64,000 bases of DNA, from assembly GCA_037176885.1 (NCBI GenBank), contig JAWWNJ010000087.1, positions 620,001 to 684,000 on the forward strand. The letters run 5' to 3'. Source of the DNA: Favolaschia claudopus (lineage: Eukaryota > Basidiomycota > Agaricomycetes > Agaricales > Mycenaceae). The number at the start of each line of letters is the position of its first letter. Within the stretch, counting starts at the first letter, position 1. Under the pieces are notes generated by a model that saw only the letters and a list, made by a program, of their open reading frames with translations, was not told the DNA's origin and searched no databases. Made by a program: the position numbers and the translations under genes. Shown in pieces: positions 22,513 through 33,188 of this stretch.

Positions 22513-22793
22513 GTGTGTTTTCGACGGGCCCTAGTCGTATGTAGCAGGCGTACAATGATTTCATTTGAGATTCTTCGACAAATGTCTTGTTCGACGTAGC
22601 TGGCCAATTGCTGCCGCAATGTGGTTGAATTCAAGTTGTTGAGTCACGCTGTGACGGTTGTGTTCTCATCACGGAATGCGACTTGCCGGGTTGCCGGTTC
22701 AACTTCGCCTCAAACCGCCACCACGAATAGGGTGTTCGTCAAGTCGATGAGCTCGAGGCAAAGCCTAGCACTGAATCAAATTTGAGGCTCGTA

Positions 22794-25033
22794 ATGCCTA
22801 CGATGTGCTTCCCCAACCTCGTATGGAGTTGGAAGCCTTTGCATCTTGTCCCCCGGCACAGGAGGCTGGCTCACCCCACACTCAACGTCAGGGGACTGCG
22901 AACAAACCGGCCAGAGACTATCAGGCATGCACGAAGGCTAATTACTCGCGCCATGCGGGCGGATGACATTTACGGTCTTCCCGAGTGGCGGGGCGGCACA
23001 GCAGTATACTCAACCGCAATCCAACAAAGGGACCTCTTGGAAAGATATCGCGGCCTGGTCTCTGCAGGAAAAATACGGTACGACGAGGAACAGGTGCGTG
23101 TGGTAATGCAGGTCAGTTTTTCACTCGCCATATCATATGCTTGGAAAATAATGGCGCCGCAGTTGAGAAGGTTACAGAAGGAGCTCATTGATTATTCACC
23201 TGCTATGATAGCCCCGCAACTGCTTGACAACGCGGAAACGTCTTCGGCGTGGTGGAAAGACGATAAAAACTCGGGGGGAAATTCAGATTCCTCAGGCCCA
23301 CAGGCTATCGTTCCGCTGAGCGGACACGCACAAGAACTGGCCGAACTCAAAAGTCCCAAGGTAATTGGACTTCAGTTCAGCCCGTAATCAATTAATCCAT
23401 TTGCAGGGTCTCATGCTGACCGGACCACCTGGCTCTGGAAAGAGTTTTCTCGTAGATTTATGGCTCTCCGGCATTCCGACCCCTTACAAGACTAGGAAAC
23501 ACTATAATCAACTCGTTCTAGAAATTTATCGCGGCGTCTGGGAAGAAACCAAGCAAAGAATTTCAGATACAACTTCGCACTCAAGACCGCACGAAAGCGA
23601 ACATGAGCCCTGGAATGGCACTGTTCGCGATAGATGGCGTCAACTCGTACGAAAAGGAAGTCTGCCATTACTTTGGCGTCGAAACGCAATGGCTTCGTCT
23701 CGGTCTACTCCTACGATCGCCTTTGCAGTTGCTCGTAAGCTCCTTCTTCGTCATTGGTTGCTGGTTTTCGACGAAGTACAATTGCTCGATATAAGCAGTG
23801 CTCTTCTCATAGCGGATGTCCTATCTTGGTACTGGCGAATGGGTGGTGTTATCGTCGGGACTTCGAACAAAGTTCCTGACGACATTTACCAACACGGTGT
23901 CCAGAGGGAGCGTCTCGAACCCTTTGTCGAAGCGCTCAAAGCCCGCTGTCCCGTTCTGACTATGCGAACCGAGCATGATTGGAGGCAGCAAGACTACAAC
24001 GGCGTCGATGATGTCGGTCGAACTTGGCTTTCTTCATCGCAAGAGAATCAATTTTCATCATTGCTCAAGTCTTTTGCTGGCGATGCAGCAGGTATATTCC
24101 AATTCGATGTACTATCGCCATTCTCATTAAACCTACAGAGGAACGAGATAAAACGTTGAACGTTTTCGGCCGAGCCATACCTGTACCATGGGCTTCGGGA
24201 GGTGTCTGCCGATTCACCTTCTACGAACTATGTGACGCGTCGCTTGGTCCTGCGGATTATTTGACACTGGCTGCTCATTTTCACACCGTTGGAATCTCAA
24301 ACATTCCGGTCCTTCGCCTTTCGGATAAAAATCAAGCGAGACGGTTCATATCTCTCATTGATGCCCTCTACGAAGCCCGCTGTAGGCTAGTCTGTTCAGC
24401 CGAAACGAAGCCGGAGGACATCTTCTTTCCAGACGCAGCGCGAAAGGAAGATCTAGATACGATGATGGCGGAATCTGTGAGCGAAACCGAGGACAGATTC
24501 CGTCCCAATGTCACTGCGTATGATAGCCCTGCTATATCGTCAAGCTTCGACCCGCCGTCGAAGAAATTGGCTTTGGACACCTTGTCTATCTTCTCAGGTG
24601 CGCGCATCGTTCAAATAAATTGGGTCGTGTGAAGGATGACGATTCTCAACACTACCCAGGCAAAGAAGAACAATTCGCATTCAAGCGTGCACTCTCGCGG
24701 TTGATAGAGATGACCAGCGCAAATTATCTTCGTAACACCTCGTGGACACCCCTCGCCGAACAGGATCGCGTTTGGGAGCGAAGTGCTCCTTCTAACCCGA
24801 ATTCCAACATTCGTCTCAGGAATCGGTCAGACGACTCCGAGGCATTTGATTTCGCTCCTGAAGCAGCGTATTTATCCAGTAGAGATGGGCAGTTGAGACC
24901 GCCAGCGCCGAAGTTGAAGGCGCATCATGCTTGGGGTGTACGAGACGATTGGGGGAAGGGTACGAATGATTGGGGCTTGGGGGTGAAAGTGTATGAATAT
25001 AAAGACGAGCAGAAACGGGGGCCAAATCGATAG
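22794..25033 (+). CDS. AFG1: AFG1/LACE1-like mitochondrial AAA-type ATPase
   Basis: ATPase of the mitochondrial inner membrane involved in protein quality control. The start at 22794 gives an Arg-rich, acid-poor N-terminus of about 50 residues, suitable as a mitochondrial presequence. Then come RDLLERYRGLVSAGKIRYDE and QLRRLQKELIDYSP, the family's N-terminal block. Walker A is LMLTGPPGSGKSFLVDLW, Walker B is WLLVFDEVQLLDISSALLIA, and GGVIVGTSNKVPDDIYQHG follows (the TSNR-like sensor, DDLY block). After an intron near 24090-24140 come VPWASGGVCRFTFYELC and LGPADYLTLAAHFHTVGISNIPV (written here in parts of the same exon). The C-terminus HHAWGVRDDWGKG is common in fungal members. About five short introns. 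No break seen. Confidence 0.9.
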
Positions 25034-26103
25034 AATACAATCTCGTTCAACATCGACTCACAGTGTATGTACAGTAGTACTTCAAATGGAATTTTCAATT
25101 TGGTTGTAAGATTTAGTATATATATTTGCGTACCTACAAATACCGTACCTGTGTTGACCCGACGTGGACTTGACAGTACGGGTCACCGTGAGTTGCTACT
25201 TACCACGGTTTGCTCAGACCAAGCGGATTATCAAGATGCTGAAACTTTCGGTGACTTATCGCATCACTCCTTCTTCTTCCGCTACCACATTGCAGTCTTG
25301 TGGCAGACACCTTAGCGGCATCCTCAAAACTCCGCTCAGTTGGCAAAAGAACCTAACATTGCCAATCACAGGCCTTGTACGTATGTAAGGTTTGCTGAGG
25401 ACTTCCTAATTTCTCAATACAAGCCTGCTACCGGCTGCCGCACTGGCACAGAATCCATCACAAATTTCTTTCACAAGTGGGCGTCGACGATCGAAAGTAT
25501 GTGAGCAAAACGCTGCAGAGTTAATCCGGTCTGTGATTATCTCTTCGGAACTGTCGAACAACAGTGGCGCCAGAAGATGTGCTTCGCTGCCTTCCTCTCG
25601 TTTTCTCGCACGCAGATGCCAGTTGTTCGCATGGCTACTTTGCGGAGGTCAAGCACCATTTTCTCTAGACGCCTCCCTCGTTCTTCAAGTTTCACGATGC
25701 TTCGTCGGCCCTTCTATGTCAATGACGACCGCAATTTTGGAATACAGTACTAAGTAGTATCTGATTCACTGGAGCCCTTGATGTTCTTGCTCATTTCACT
25801 GGCAAGCTAATGGCCGGCACTTCGTGGAATCGTGATATGGGAGTTCGACTTGACGGTTAACCAAGGGCAGTCTAATGAAGCCCTTATCATGATTCTTCCG
25901 GAAGTCATGATCATCTGTTTGGGTTAAACTTAGCATCACTGGGGCATTCTTGGAGGTATTCAATTTATATAGGTTTCCAGCCGCGCCTCTCCCTCCTCCG
26001 CCGTCTTTCCGTACCTTACGCGGCACTCTGAGTCTTAGATTTGTTCCCCTTGACGCCGGTTTTCTTCTCGTGCTCCGACACGCTTGGTTGTAATATTCAT
26101 ATC
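25034..26103. other. Intergenic, 1.1 kb, nothing recognised
   Basis: Gap between the AFG1-like gene and seven-helix gene 1, both on the plus strand. ORFs at 25164-25388 and 25796-26026 have no family motif and no convincing splice partners. Confidence 0.4.
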
Positions 26104-27654
26104 ATGGCTTCTGCACCGCCCTACGAAAAGAGTATTGACGATATGGCGCGCATCTCGATGTATTACATGTTTGGTCTGGTGGGGCAAACCTTTTTCTTCG
26201 GTGCGTTCTTTCTCGTGTTGTTGAATTGGAATGCTACTCATGGATGGACAGGAATTTATTCCATACTGATCTTCATGTCGACGCGGATGCTGCTGTGCGT
26301 TCTTTCCTCCTCTTGTCTCTTATAATTCAAAGGCTAACTCGAAGCCGCGTATGATGTTAGGCAGCGTAAATTGAATACGAAGATCAACAGAATCATGTTC
26401 GGCATAACAGTATCCAGTTATCTCCTGACACTGGCGTACTGGGCTTATAGCATTGCGGATGGTGTCGATAGAATGAGGATGTACAACAAACTCGCTCTCT
26501 ATCCCTCCAGAGTTCTGCCTGACCATACCAAAATCACCAAATGGTCGGCGCTATTCAATTCGTTGACCCTGAACAACGTCGGTCTTGGCCTGGTTCTCCC
26601 TATTTATTTGAATTGACTTTGAGTCCAGTATGTGGTAGGTGATGGAATTGTAATATGGAGGGCTTGGATCATCTGTCAAGACAATCACCGGAAATATATA
26701 TGGGCCACAATAGTCTTTTTTGGCGTCACCGCGAGTGCGATAATTTCTTTTCGGGTCGATTGGCGCAGCCCTTGTTGACTATCGCTTTTTTTTCGCAGTC
26801 ACTGCACTTCTCACAATTGTGGCTCAGATAGTCAACTTTGTAGTTTCACCGATCAAAACCTTGCCGGATGACAATGTGTTGACAAAGATAATTAATGTCC
26901 TTCAAGTTACTACGCTGTCGACATCGCTGCTTTCCAATCTCACGGCGACGGCAGTCGTGGCTGCAACTGCATGGTAAGCGCTCGTGCAGCAGTCCTCTTT
27001 TGATTTGCTAATGAATTTCAACTCCAACAGGAAACACTGGCGATTAATTCGTTCAGCTTTTTCTGAACACAAGGCAAATTCAATGAGAACGAACCGCGTC
27101 CTTGTCCTTCTGATAGAAACCGGGGCGCTCTACTGCATATCGGCCGTGAGTGATAATACCCTTTGACAACAGCGACTTTCTTGTATGTTGAACCCAAATT
27201 TCATGACTAGCTTATTGCTGTCTGCTCGGCATTTATCCGGATGCCTTATGGAACCTTTGGTGACCTCTATCAGCCGGTCAACATTGAAATTGCTGTGAGT
27301 CGAGCATAATTCTGCTTTCTATCCTGAAAATAAAATAATCATCTGAACCAGGGCGCCTATCCCACCGTGGTGTTGCTGCTTGTCGGCACGAAGAAGTCAT
27401 TGAGCGAATCGTCATTTGTGAACGACGATTTTGTGAATTCGGAGTCAGACCCGGAGCCTTTGGAACAAATAAGATTCGCCTCAGCGGCGCAAAGCAGCAC
27501 TGTCTCCAGGACCATCCGCTTCGCTCGAAGCCCACTTAATACTGTTACAACCTCTTCGGTGCTCGAGTTAGAGACCTCACTGAATTTCACTGATCCGTCC
27601 AGAAGCCCGGAGAAGGGCGGCGACCTGCCTAACGCGAGTTTCCAGGCGGTGTAG
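26104..27654 (+). CDS. Seven-helix membrane protein family, copy 1
   Basis: Function unknown; an Agaricomycete multi-helix protein with receptor-like topology. Eight exons (26104-26200, 26252-26294, 26361-26577, 26629-26734, 26799-26973, 27031-27145, 27211-27294, 27352-27654) join exactly in frame to 379 aa. Seven hydrophobic segments are visible: MFGLVGQTFFFGIYSILIF, ITVSSYLLTLAYWAYSIADG, the segment before VVGDGIVIWRAWIIC, IWATIVFFGVT, LSTSLLSNLTATAVVAATAW, VLVLLIETGALYCISALIAV and AGAYPTVVLLLVGTKKSL. Between helices 5 and 6 is a basic loop, KHWRLIRSAFSEHKAN. The hydrophilic C-tail of about 90 residues is Ser/Thr-rich. Copies 3 and 4 share most motifs; copies 2 and 5 are diverged. Confidence 0.82.
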
Positions 27655-27855
27655 TTTTCGGTTTCGCTTTCAGTTCGATTTTTATTTGTACATTTTTTTA
27701 CGACTTAGCGGTCAATGTGTATCTCTTGTATTCGGTGAAAAGAGAGTTGCCATCCGCTCAGAGTACTACTCCCCGCATTCAAGGATCTCGGGGAGAGATA
27801 CCATGATATTTCCAGAAATACTGAATTGAATGCATGCGCCACGATGAGCACGTTT

Positions 27856-28940
27856 GTCACATTGTATGACAGCTTGTATCGGACAAAAATACGATGCCAT
27901 TCAATGTCATCGACTTTTCTTGATGCAATCGGGTGTGTTTTAGTGCATTCCAATGCACCTGGTGCAACTTGATGCAGATCAATGCAAAGTGATGTGCAGC
28001 TCGATGCAAATGGATGTCTATGGCATTCATGTGCTGGATGCAATTAGATGTAGTGCAATGTTTAAATAGTCTTCACAGCGAGAATTCTATGGCACTCAAC
28101 AGCAGCGATTTGCATCGAGCTCTCATTATACGGTGATCGCGGGCGTGGGAGCTGATGGGATTGGAGATGGCCGATATTGCCGAACCAGAACAATATCATG
28201 TTCTTAATCTTCTCATTCAATCCCTCGGCCTATTTACGATTGTTAATATCATTACCTACATACAGCTATAAAATTCTGTATCCCCTAGCTATACAGAGGC
28301 AAGCTATTATGACCAGTTGCAATTGAGTAAGTACTATTTGATCATCGGTACCAGATAATTTGCCATTAAACCTTGCCAGGGGTCTGAGAACATTCAGATA
28401 TATTCCTCCTGCAGCCAGGCTGCCTTCAATATATAGAAAGTATGCCTCGAGAGTCACCGAAACCCAAGTTCAATTTAAAACGTCATCCATCCTCCAGAGC
28501 CCACTCTTTGGAGTGAAGATAGGTAAGTACTACTGTGCATAGCACTTTATCAAGAAAACTGAATAGACTCCGAATAGGTCTGGGCCGACTCTAACGAAAG
28601 ATGTCTTCGTGCCGTCTGAATTGCGTCTAAAAGTACAGAAGAGCCTCATTGGGGGAAGATCAGACGGAACGACAACGGAACATCAATGTTTGATGCCGCG
28701 CCGGCTGCCGGTGGGGGTTAATGCAACTCAATGCACTTTTTGAATGGTAAAAATTAATGCAATGCAGTGAAGCTTGACCAAAGGCCTATCTCACTAGATT
28801 GCGCCGAATCAGATTGGCTCTATCACTGAACTACACCGATTTGCAATGCATTGCATCTGGATGCATCAAATTGCACTGTTTTCGATGTCATTGGATGGCA
28901 TTGTATTTTTGTCCGATAAAAACCGTCATAGCATTGTGAT
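27856..28940. mobile_element. 1.1-kb non-autonomous element with long imperfect TIRs
   Basis: The left end (27856-27914) and right end (28882-28940) are inverted repeats of about 58 nt, about 85 percent identical by eye. Both contain TATCGGACAAAAATAC, then ATGCCATYCAATG and CATCGA, reading inward. Just inside each end lies a block rich in TGCA words (AATGCA, GTGCAA, GATGCA): more than ten copies at 27920-28070 and several at 28718-28880. These look like subterminal repeats bound by a transposase. The interior has no transposase-like frame. Target duplications were not found, so exact tips are uncertain. It occupies the gap between seven-helix gene 1 and the kinase-like gene, ending about 90 bp before the latter's start. 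Confidence 0.7.
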
Positions 28941-29027
28941 CGAGATTTTGCAAATATTTCTAGGATCGGGCTCCTTTCCTTTCCTCTTCGTCGCGTTTCT
29001 CGACTTTTCTGGTTGTATTGAGCCAGG

Positions 29028-30779
29028 ATGTCTCGCCCAGACTCAGTCGAGCTGGAAGAAAGGCTAGAATCGATTGGCGCACTGATAGAGCGCGGGGTAA
29101 GAAGCAATCACCCATCATCGATTAGTTTGCCGGGATCCCTTCCAAATGGGCACCCACATCTTCTCCACCAGCGCCAACTCTCCCTTCAACCAATGCACCC
29201 CAGCCGCCCCGTATTCCGTGGCTTCCCCAGCTCGTCGGTGGCGAGCACGTCGTCTGTGGCGTCATCCAGCTCGACGCCGAGCGGCGTCGCGACCCCCGGT
29301 CCAAAGATGCACGTAAAACGCGTCACTTTGACTTCGAAGAAGAATTGGTGGATGGGTAAGTGGATGTTATCTGTTTCGATGCTTGAGGGCCAGGAGACGA
29401 GGTGAATTTAAAGACGATATCGAAGGAACTCGCCATGAACTCGGTCGGCGGGAGCGAGGCTGAAGAGTCCCTGGCTTTTGGCGCAAGTAGACTGCCGCCA
29501 AAGCACAAGAATTACGCGGCTGGTGGCTGGCGATTGCTTCAGAGGGCTTGGGCGCTGACGCTACACTTGCAGTGGAAATGGACGAAGAAGAGCAGGCGGA
29601 TCTCGCTTCGTTTACCTCGCCACAAGAAACTACAACGGTGGTGGACAACATTGACTCGCTTTACAGTTACGATCATGTACCCTCAGATGTACACCACTCG
29701 GAACCAAGGGTAAGACTGTTTTTCAAGCCTGCTGAAATTGCGATTGTCTAATCTAAAGCTGCCAAGACGCGCGCCACACCAACGCCTGCAGCCTCCCAAC
29801 CCTTTTTCGCGCCTTTGCGGCATCCCAACTCACTCTTCTCGTTCCCCACCCCCCTTGCATACACTGCGCCGAAAGGGCCATCGAATCCCACTGCCAGTCT
29901 GTCTCCCTGTGCGCACGGTTCTGCTTCGGAGTTGTTCAAATGCATCGTAAAGAAGCCGGATATCATCCAGCTCGAAATCAATGGGGAGATGTCTTCGAAT
30001 ATCCAAGACGTCACCGTCCAGTTTCTCGCGGAGCTTCGCGTGTATACAACGGTTCCCCGCCATCGCGTGCGCACATCATCTTCGTTCTCCCTTAGAAAAA
30101 GCTCTCTTATTCACCTTGTGAGTAGAACATCTGCGCCTTCCTAGGCTCCCTCGAAAACGTCGGGATGGTCCTCGAATTCATCGAAGGCCGAACCCTCTAC
30201 GACGTCGTCATCGCCCGCCCCCCTCTCTCCTCGCGCCAAAAACGCGACTACCACAACCAGCTCCTCGACGGCCTCACACATATCCACAACTACGGCCTCA
30301 GCCACGGCGATCTCTCCCTCCTCAATGTTCAAGTCACCACCGCCTCCGACACCGTCAAGCTCCTCGACTTTGGACGTTCGGTCCACGCCGATTCGGAGCT
30401 GCGGAATCCGGACGACGATGAGGTGCCCATGGACCCGTTTCTCGCGCATCCCAGCACCACTGCGAGTAGGCCCGTGAGGCAGACGGAGCAGATCCATCCT
30501 GGGACGCGGCCGTTTTCGGCGCCGGAAATCTTGAGGGGGGAGTGCATCGATGCGCGGCTGGCGGATGCGTATAGTTTTGGGATGCTGCTGGTGTGTTTGG
30601 ATCGGTGTGAGAGTGTGGATGTGAAGCCGTGGGACCAGAGGAAGGATTTGTTGCCGAAGGATTTGTTTGAGGGGTGTGGGGTGTTTGAGGAGCGGGCGAG
30701 GGAGTATTTGAGGAAGTGGGATGCGGGGAGGAGGAGGCTTATGAAGGAGGATATCGTGGAACTTGGGGGTGGTACGTGA
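29028..30779 (+). CDS. Protein-kinase-like protein (kinase domain at C-terminus)
   Basis: Probable Ser/Thr protein kinase of a fungus-specific type. The C-terminal lobe is clear at 30150-30779: LGSLENVGMVLEFIEGRTLY (hinge), THIHNYGLSHGDLSLLNV (catalytic loop with Asp and Asn), VKLLDFGRSV (DFG), then TRPFSAPEIL (APE-like). The N-lobe appears at 29820-30065 with an Lys-rich strand and an alpha-C Glu (QFLAELRVYTTVPRHR), joined by an intron ending at about 30126. Catalytic HRD is HGD here. The proposed first exon (29028-29096) encodes a short acidic peptide, and the next a Ser-rich stretch; whether they belong to the same gene is uncertain, and exons between 29340 and 29815 are not firmly resolved. 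The end may instead be a splice donor at GGTACGTGAG. Confidence 0.6.
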
Positions 30780-31268
30780 GCAGCACCGGCGACGAGTCGT
30801 CATTGGTTGTTTTCCTGGGTCTTAGGTGGCTACGGTCCTCTGTGGGCGTGTTCCCTTTGCGGCTGGATACGATTTGCGTTCGATAGCGTTTGACACACAG
30901 ATAGGTCTCATACCCCCTCTCATGCTATATTCCCGGGTACAGATTGTGCTGCGAATTGTACGCCACGGTGTATATCTGGGCTTGAATCAAATCAAATAGT
31001 GTATCTTCGGGCTGCGGCATGGACCAGGAGGAATCGACCCGAATGCTGAAAATCACGACACTGCGACAAAGCTAAACGCGGCAATTAAAAGCCTGATATA
31101 AGAGCAGATGATTGCAAAGGAACACAGACAGAGAGAGATACAGAGAGCAACTGCTAAAAGTAAAAGATCCGGGAAACATTACAACTCACGTTTTAATGGT
31201 ACATGTACATCGTATATACAGCAGGGTGCGGGTCCACGACGACTCGGACTCGGATAGCGAATTGTTGC
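30780..31268. other. Intergenic between convergent kinase-like and PPTase-like genes
   Basis: About 490 bases of shared 3' region. No coding signal. A B-box-like string on the minus strand near 31031 has no matching tRNA fold. Confidence 0.4.
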
Positions 31269-32307
31269 CTAAGCGGTCAACTTTGGAATTACCTTGATCA
31301 TCTGGTCAATGTTGATAAACTGTACCCAGCTCTCGAGCTCTTTAGCGCTTTCGTGCCACACAAAGGTACTCTCCTTCGTGCCGCGAAAGAACGCGCATAC
31401 ACATTGATAGTGCTCTTCTACGAGCAGGTCTCTCCGCGCGACACCCAGGCTGGAGCGGAAGATGCGGAACTCCCAGCCTTGCAGCGGGAGGCCATCGCCA
31501 CGCGCCATTTGCTGGGGGATGTCGAACTCGAGGCGCGCCCAGTCGAAGCCTGCGGGCTGGCCAATGGCCTTTATGTACGCGGACTTGAGGGCGAGGAGGA
31601 TGCAGAGCCGCCTTAGGACGACTTCGTCGCCGAGCTCGGGGGCGATGAGTTGTTGCTCGGTGGGTGTGAGTTTGTGTGCCATTGATTCGGAATATGCCTT
31701 GACGGTGACGCCACGAGGCTCGACTGCCACTTGCTTGATGCCGAGGCCAATGTTGACGACTTTGCGCTGGATGCCTTGGGTCATCGCCATGCCGCAGAGG
31801 GAGGTTTCGTGCGCGAGGTGGTAGCCAATCATGGAATGTAGAAATTTTTCTGGTGGCATGTCATCCGGAGTCTACAATTGTATATGGCAGTCAGTCAGCG
31901 CGAGTTTTTGACTGATTGAAGGGCGGCGGGGCAGCGATGGAGACGCACCTGTTCGATCCAATGCTTTCCATGGGGTGTTACGCAGTCGCGCCACTTTGCG
32001 CGCGGTATTCGACGATGGCGCATCATGAGCAGCGGGAGCATGTTGGTCATGACCTGGCCTTGGAGTCGGTCAGCACCAGGAGTCGCACGACGATTGCAGC
32101 GCACGAACGAAAGGTTTCTGGGTTTGGAGGGTCGTATGGGACCTTTATATGCTCTACGCATTCGTCAACGACCTTGTGGCACGCATCGTACTCCTTTATC
32201 GATGTGCGTTAGGACTTGCAGTGGTAGAACCGCAGGCGACGGACCTCTTGGGTATATTCGCGATTCAGCGACAACATCCATATGAGTATGGGGCAGTCTG
32301 TGGACAT
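31269..32307 (-). CDS. 4'-phosphopantetheinyl-transferase-like protein, active site degenerate
   Basis: Fold of the Sfp/AcpT superfamily, whose active members load CoA-derived arms on carrier proteins. The last exon (31269-31859) aligns well: SMIGYHLAHETSLCGMAM (N-x-S-H region), VVNIGLGIKQV (where active fungal enzymes have IGVDVxxV), KLTPTEQQLIAP, RRLCILLALKSAYIKAIG (normally W-x-x-KEAYxKA) and FDWARLEFDI. The upstream exon encodes DRLQGQVMTNMLPLLMMRHR and AKWRDCVTPHGKHWIEQ, matching the N-terminal subdomain. The start at 32307 is the least certain part, as are the splice sites between 32060 and 32240. Both acidic Mg-binding positions (Asp of GVD, Glu of KEA) are replaced by Gly and Ser, so transferase activity is doubtful. 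Confidence 0.7.
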
Positions 32308-33188
32308 CGCTGGAGGAAGGTGAGCCAAGAGCGGTTCCCTCGGTGATTGTGGTACCTTTGCAGGGCAGTGGACGGGGCTTGTTTCAAGGCGTGCCGAATT
32401 TCGAGGATGAGTGGAGGAATAGAAAGACGCGTAAGACTCCGGGTCATGGTACAGCTAATTCATACACATCGAACTGGAAAGTAGAAACAACAAATCCATT
32501 TTTTCAAATACACAAAACTTGTCACAACATTTTCCATATAAGGCAATATCTCTGGTCAGCTCTCAACAGCCACTGTGTTGGCAACCATTATCTCTGTCAT
32601 AGCACTCCTTCCGTGGTAGAGCCAGACCAACGAGATTCAGCTCAAGGATACCCCAAAACACCGCGTTATTTTCGTCAAAAAATCATCTAGCATCCAAACA
32701 ACCCGGTCGCCGACCGTTGGACTCGGGTCTCCTGATGCTATAGCCCGTCGACTTGTAATGCGAGAGATCTGCCATCCACCGGCCCTCCAACTTCCTTCTT
32801 GCTGGCAACTGGCAGGCATCTCTGGCCAGCCCCCGGCGTGTCGCCTTACTTATTTTGGTTTCGTCCCCATCGGCGGCCTTTATACTCTACGAAGCACACG
32901 TCGACCATCAATGCCGCACACCAGTCCGTTTCACCCAGACGATACGCATCGACGGCCAACTTGAACGAAGATCAACTCGTTGTATAGCGGGTCAGTATCG
33001 TTGACTCTGAGATTCAAGTTTTGGGCCGTGTTAAAGGCTGTCTGTCTGCTTGGTTCGGATGAGTCCCTCTTCGCCTTTTCTTTCCTTTCTCTACTCTCTG
33101 GGAGAGGTTTCTCTTCTTTTCTTCTGTCCGTGGTGTGTTTCTGCATCCTTGGGGCCGAGCCAGATCTAGAGACAACGTCGCGTACCGC
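32308..33188. other. Intergenic with CT-rich leader (33060-33132)
   Basis: Divergent promoter region between the PPTase-like gene and seven-helix gene 2. ORFs here have no family motif. A pyrimidine-rich tract at about 33060-33132 sits directly upstream of the start of gene 2, as is common at fungal transcription starts. Confidence 0.4.

Noticed and set aside
25164..25757. Possible small gene downstream of AFG1
   Set aside because: Frames break repeatedly and no conserved motif is seen.
26731..26798. Apparent GC donor (GCGAGT) in seven-helix gene 1
   Set aside because: A normal GT donor four bases further (A|GTGCGA) gives the correct phase and matches copy 4.
31021..31100. B-box-like GGGTCGATTCC on the minus strand
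   Set aside because: No matching acceptor or D-arm upstream; chance match.
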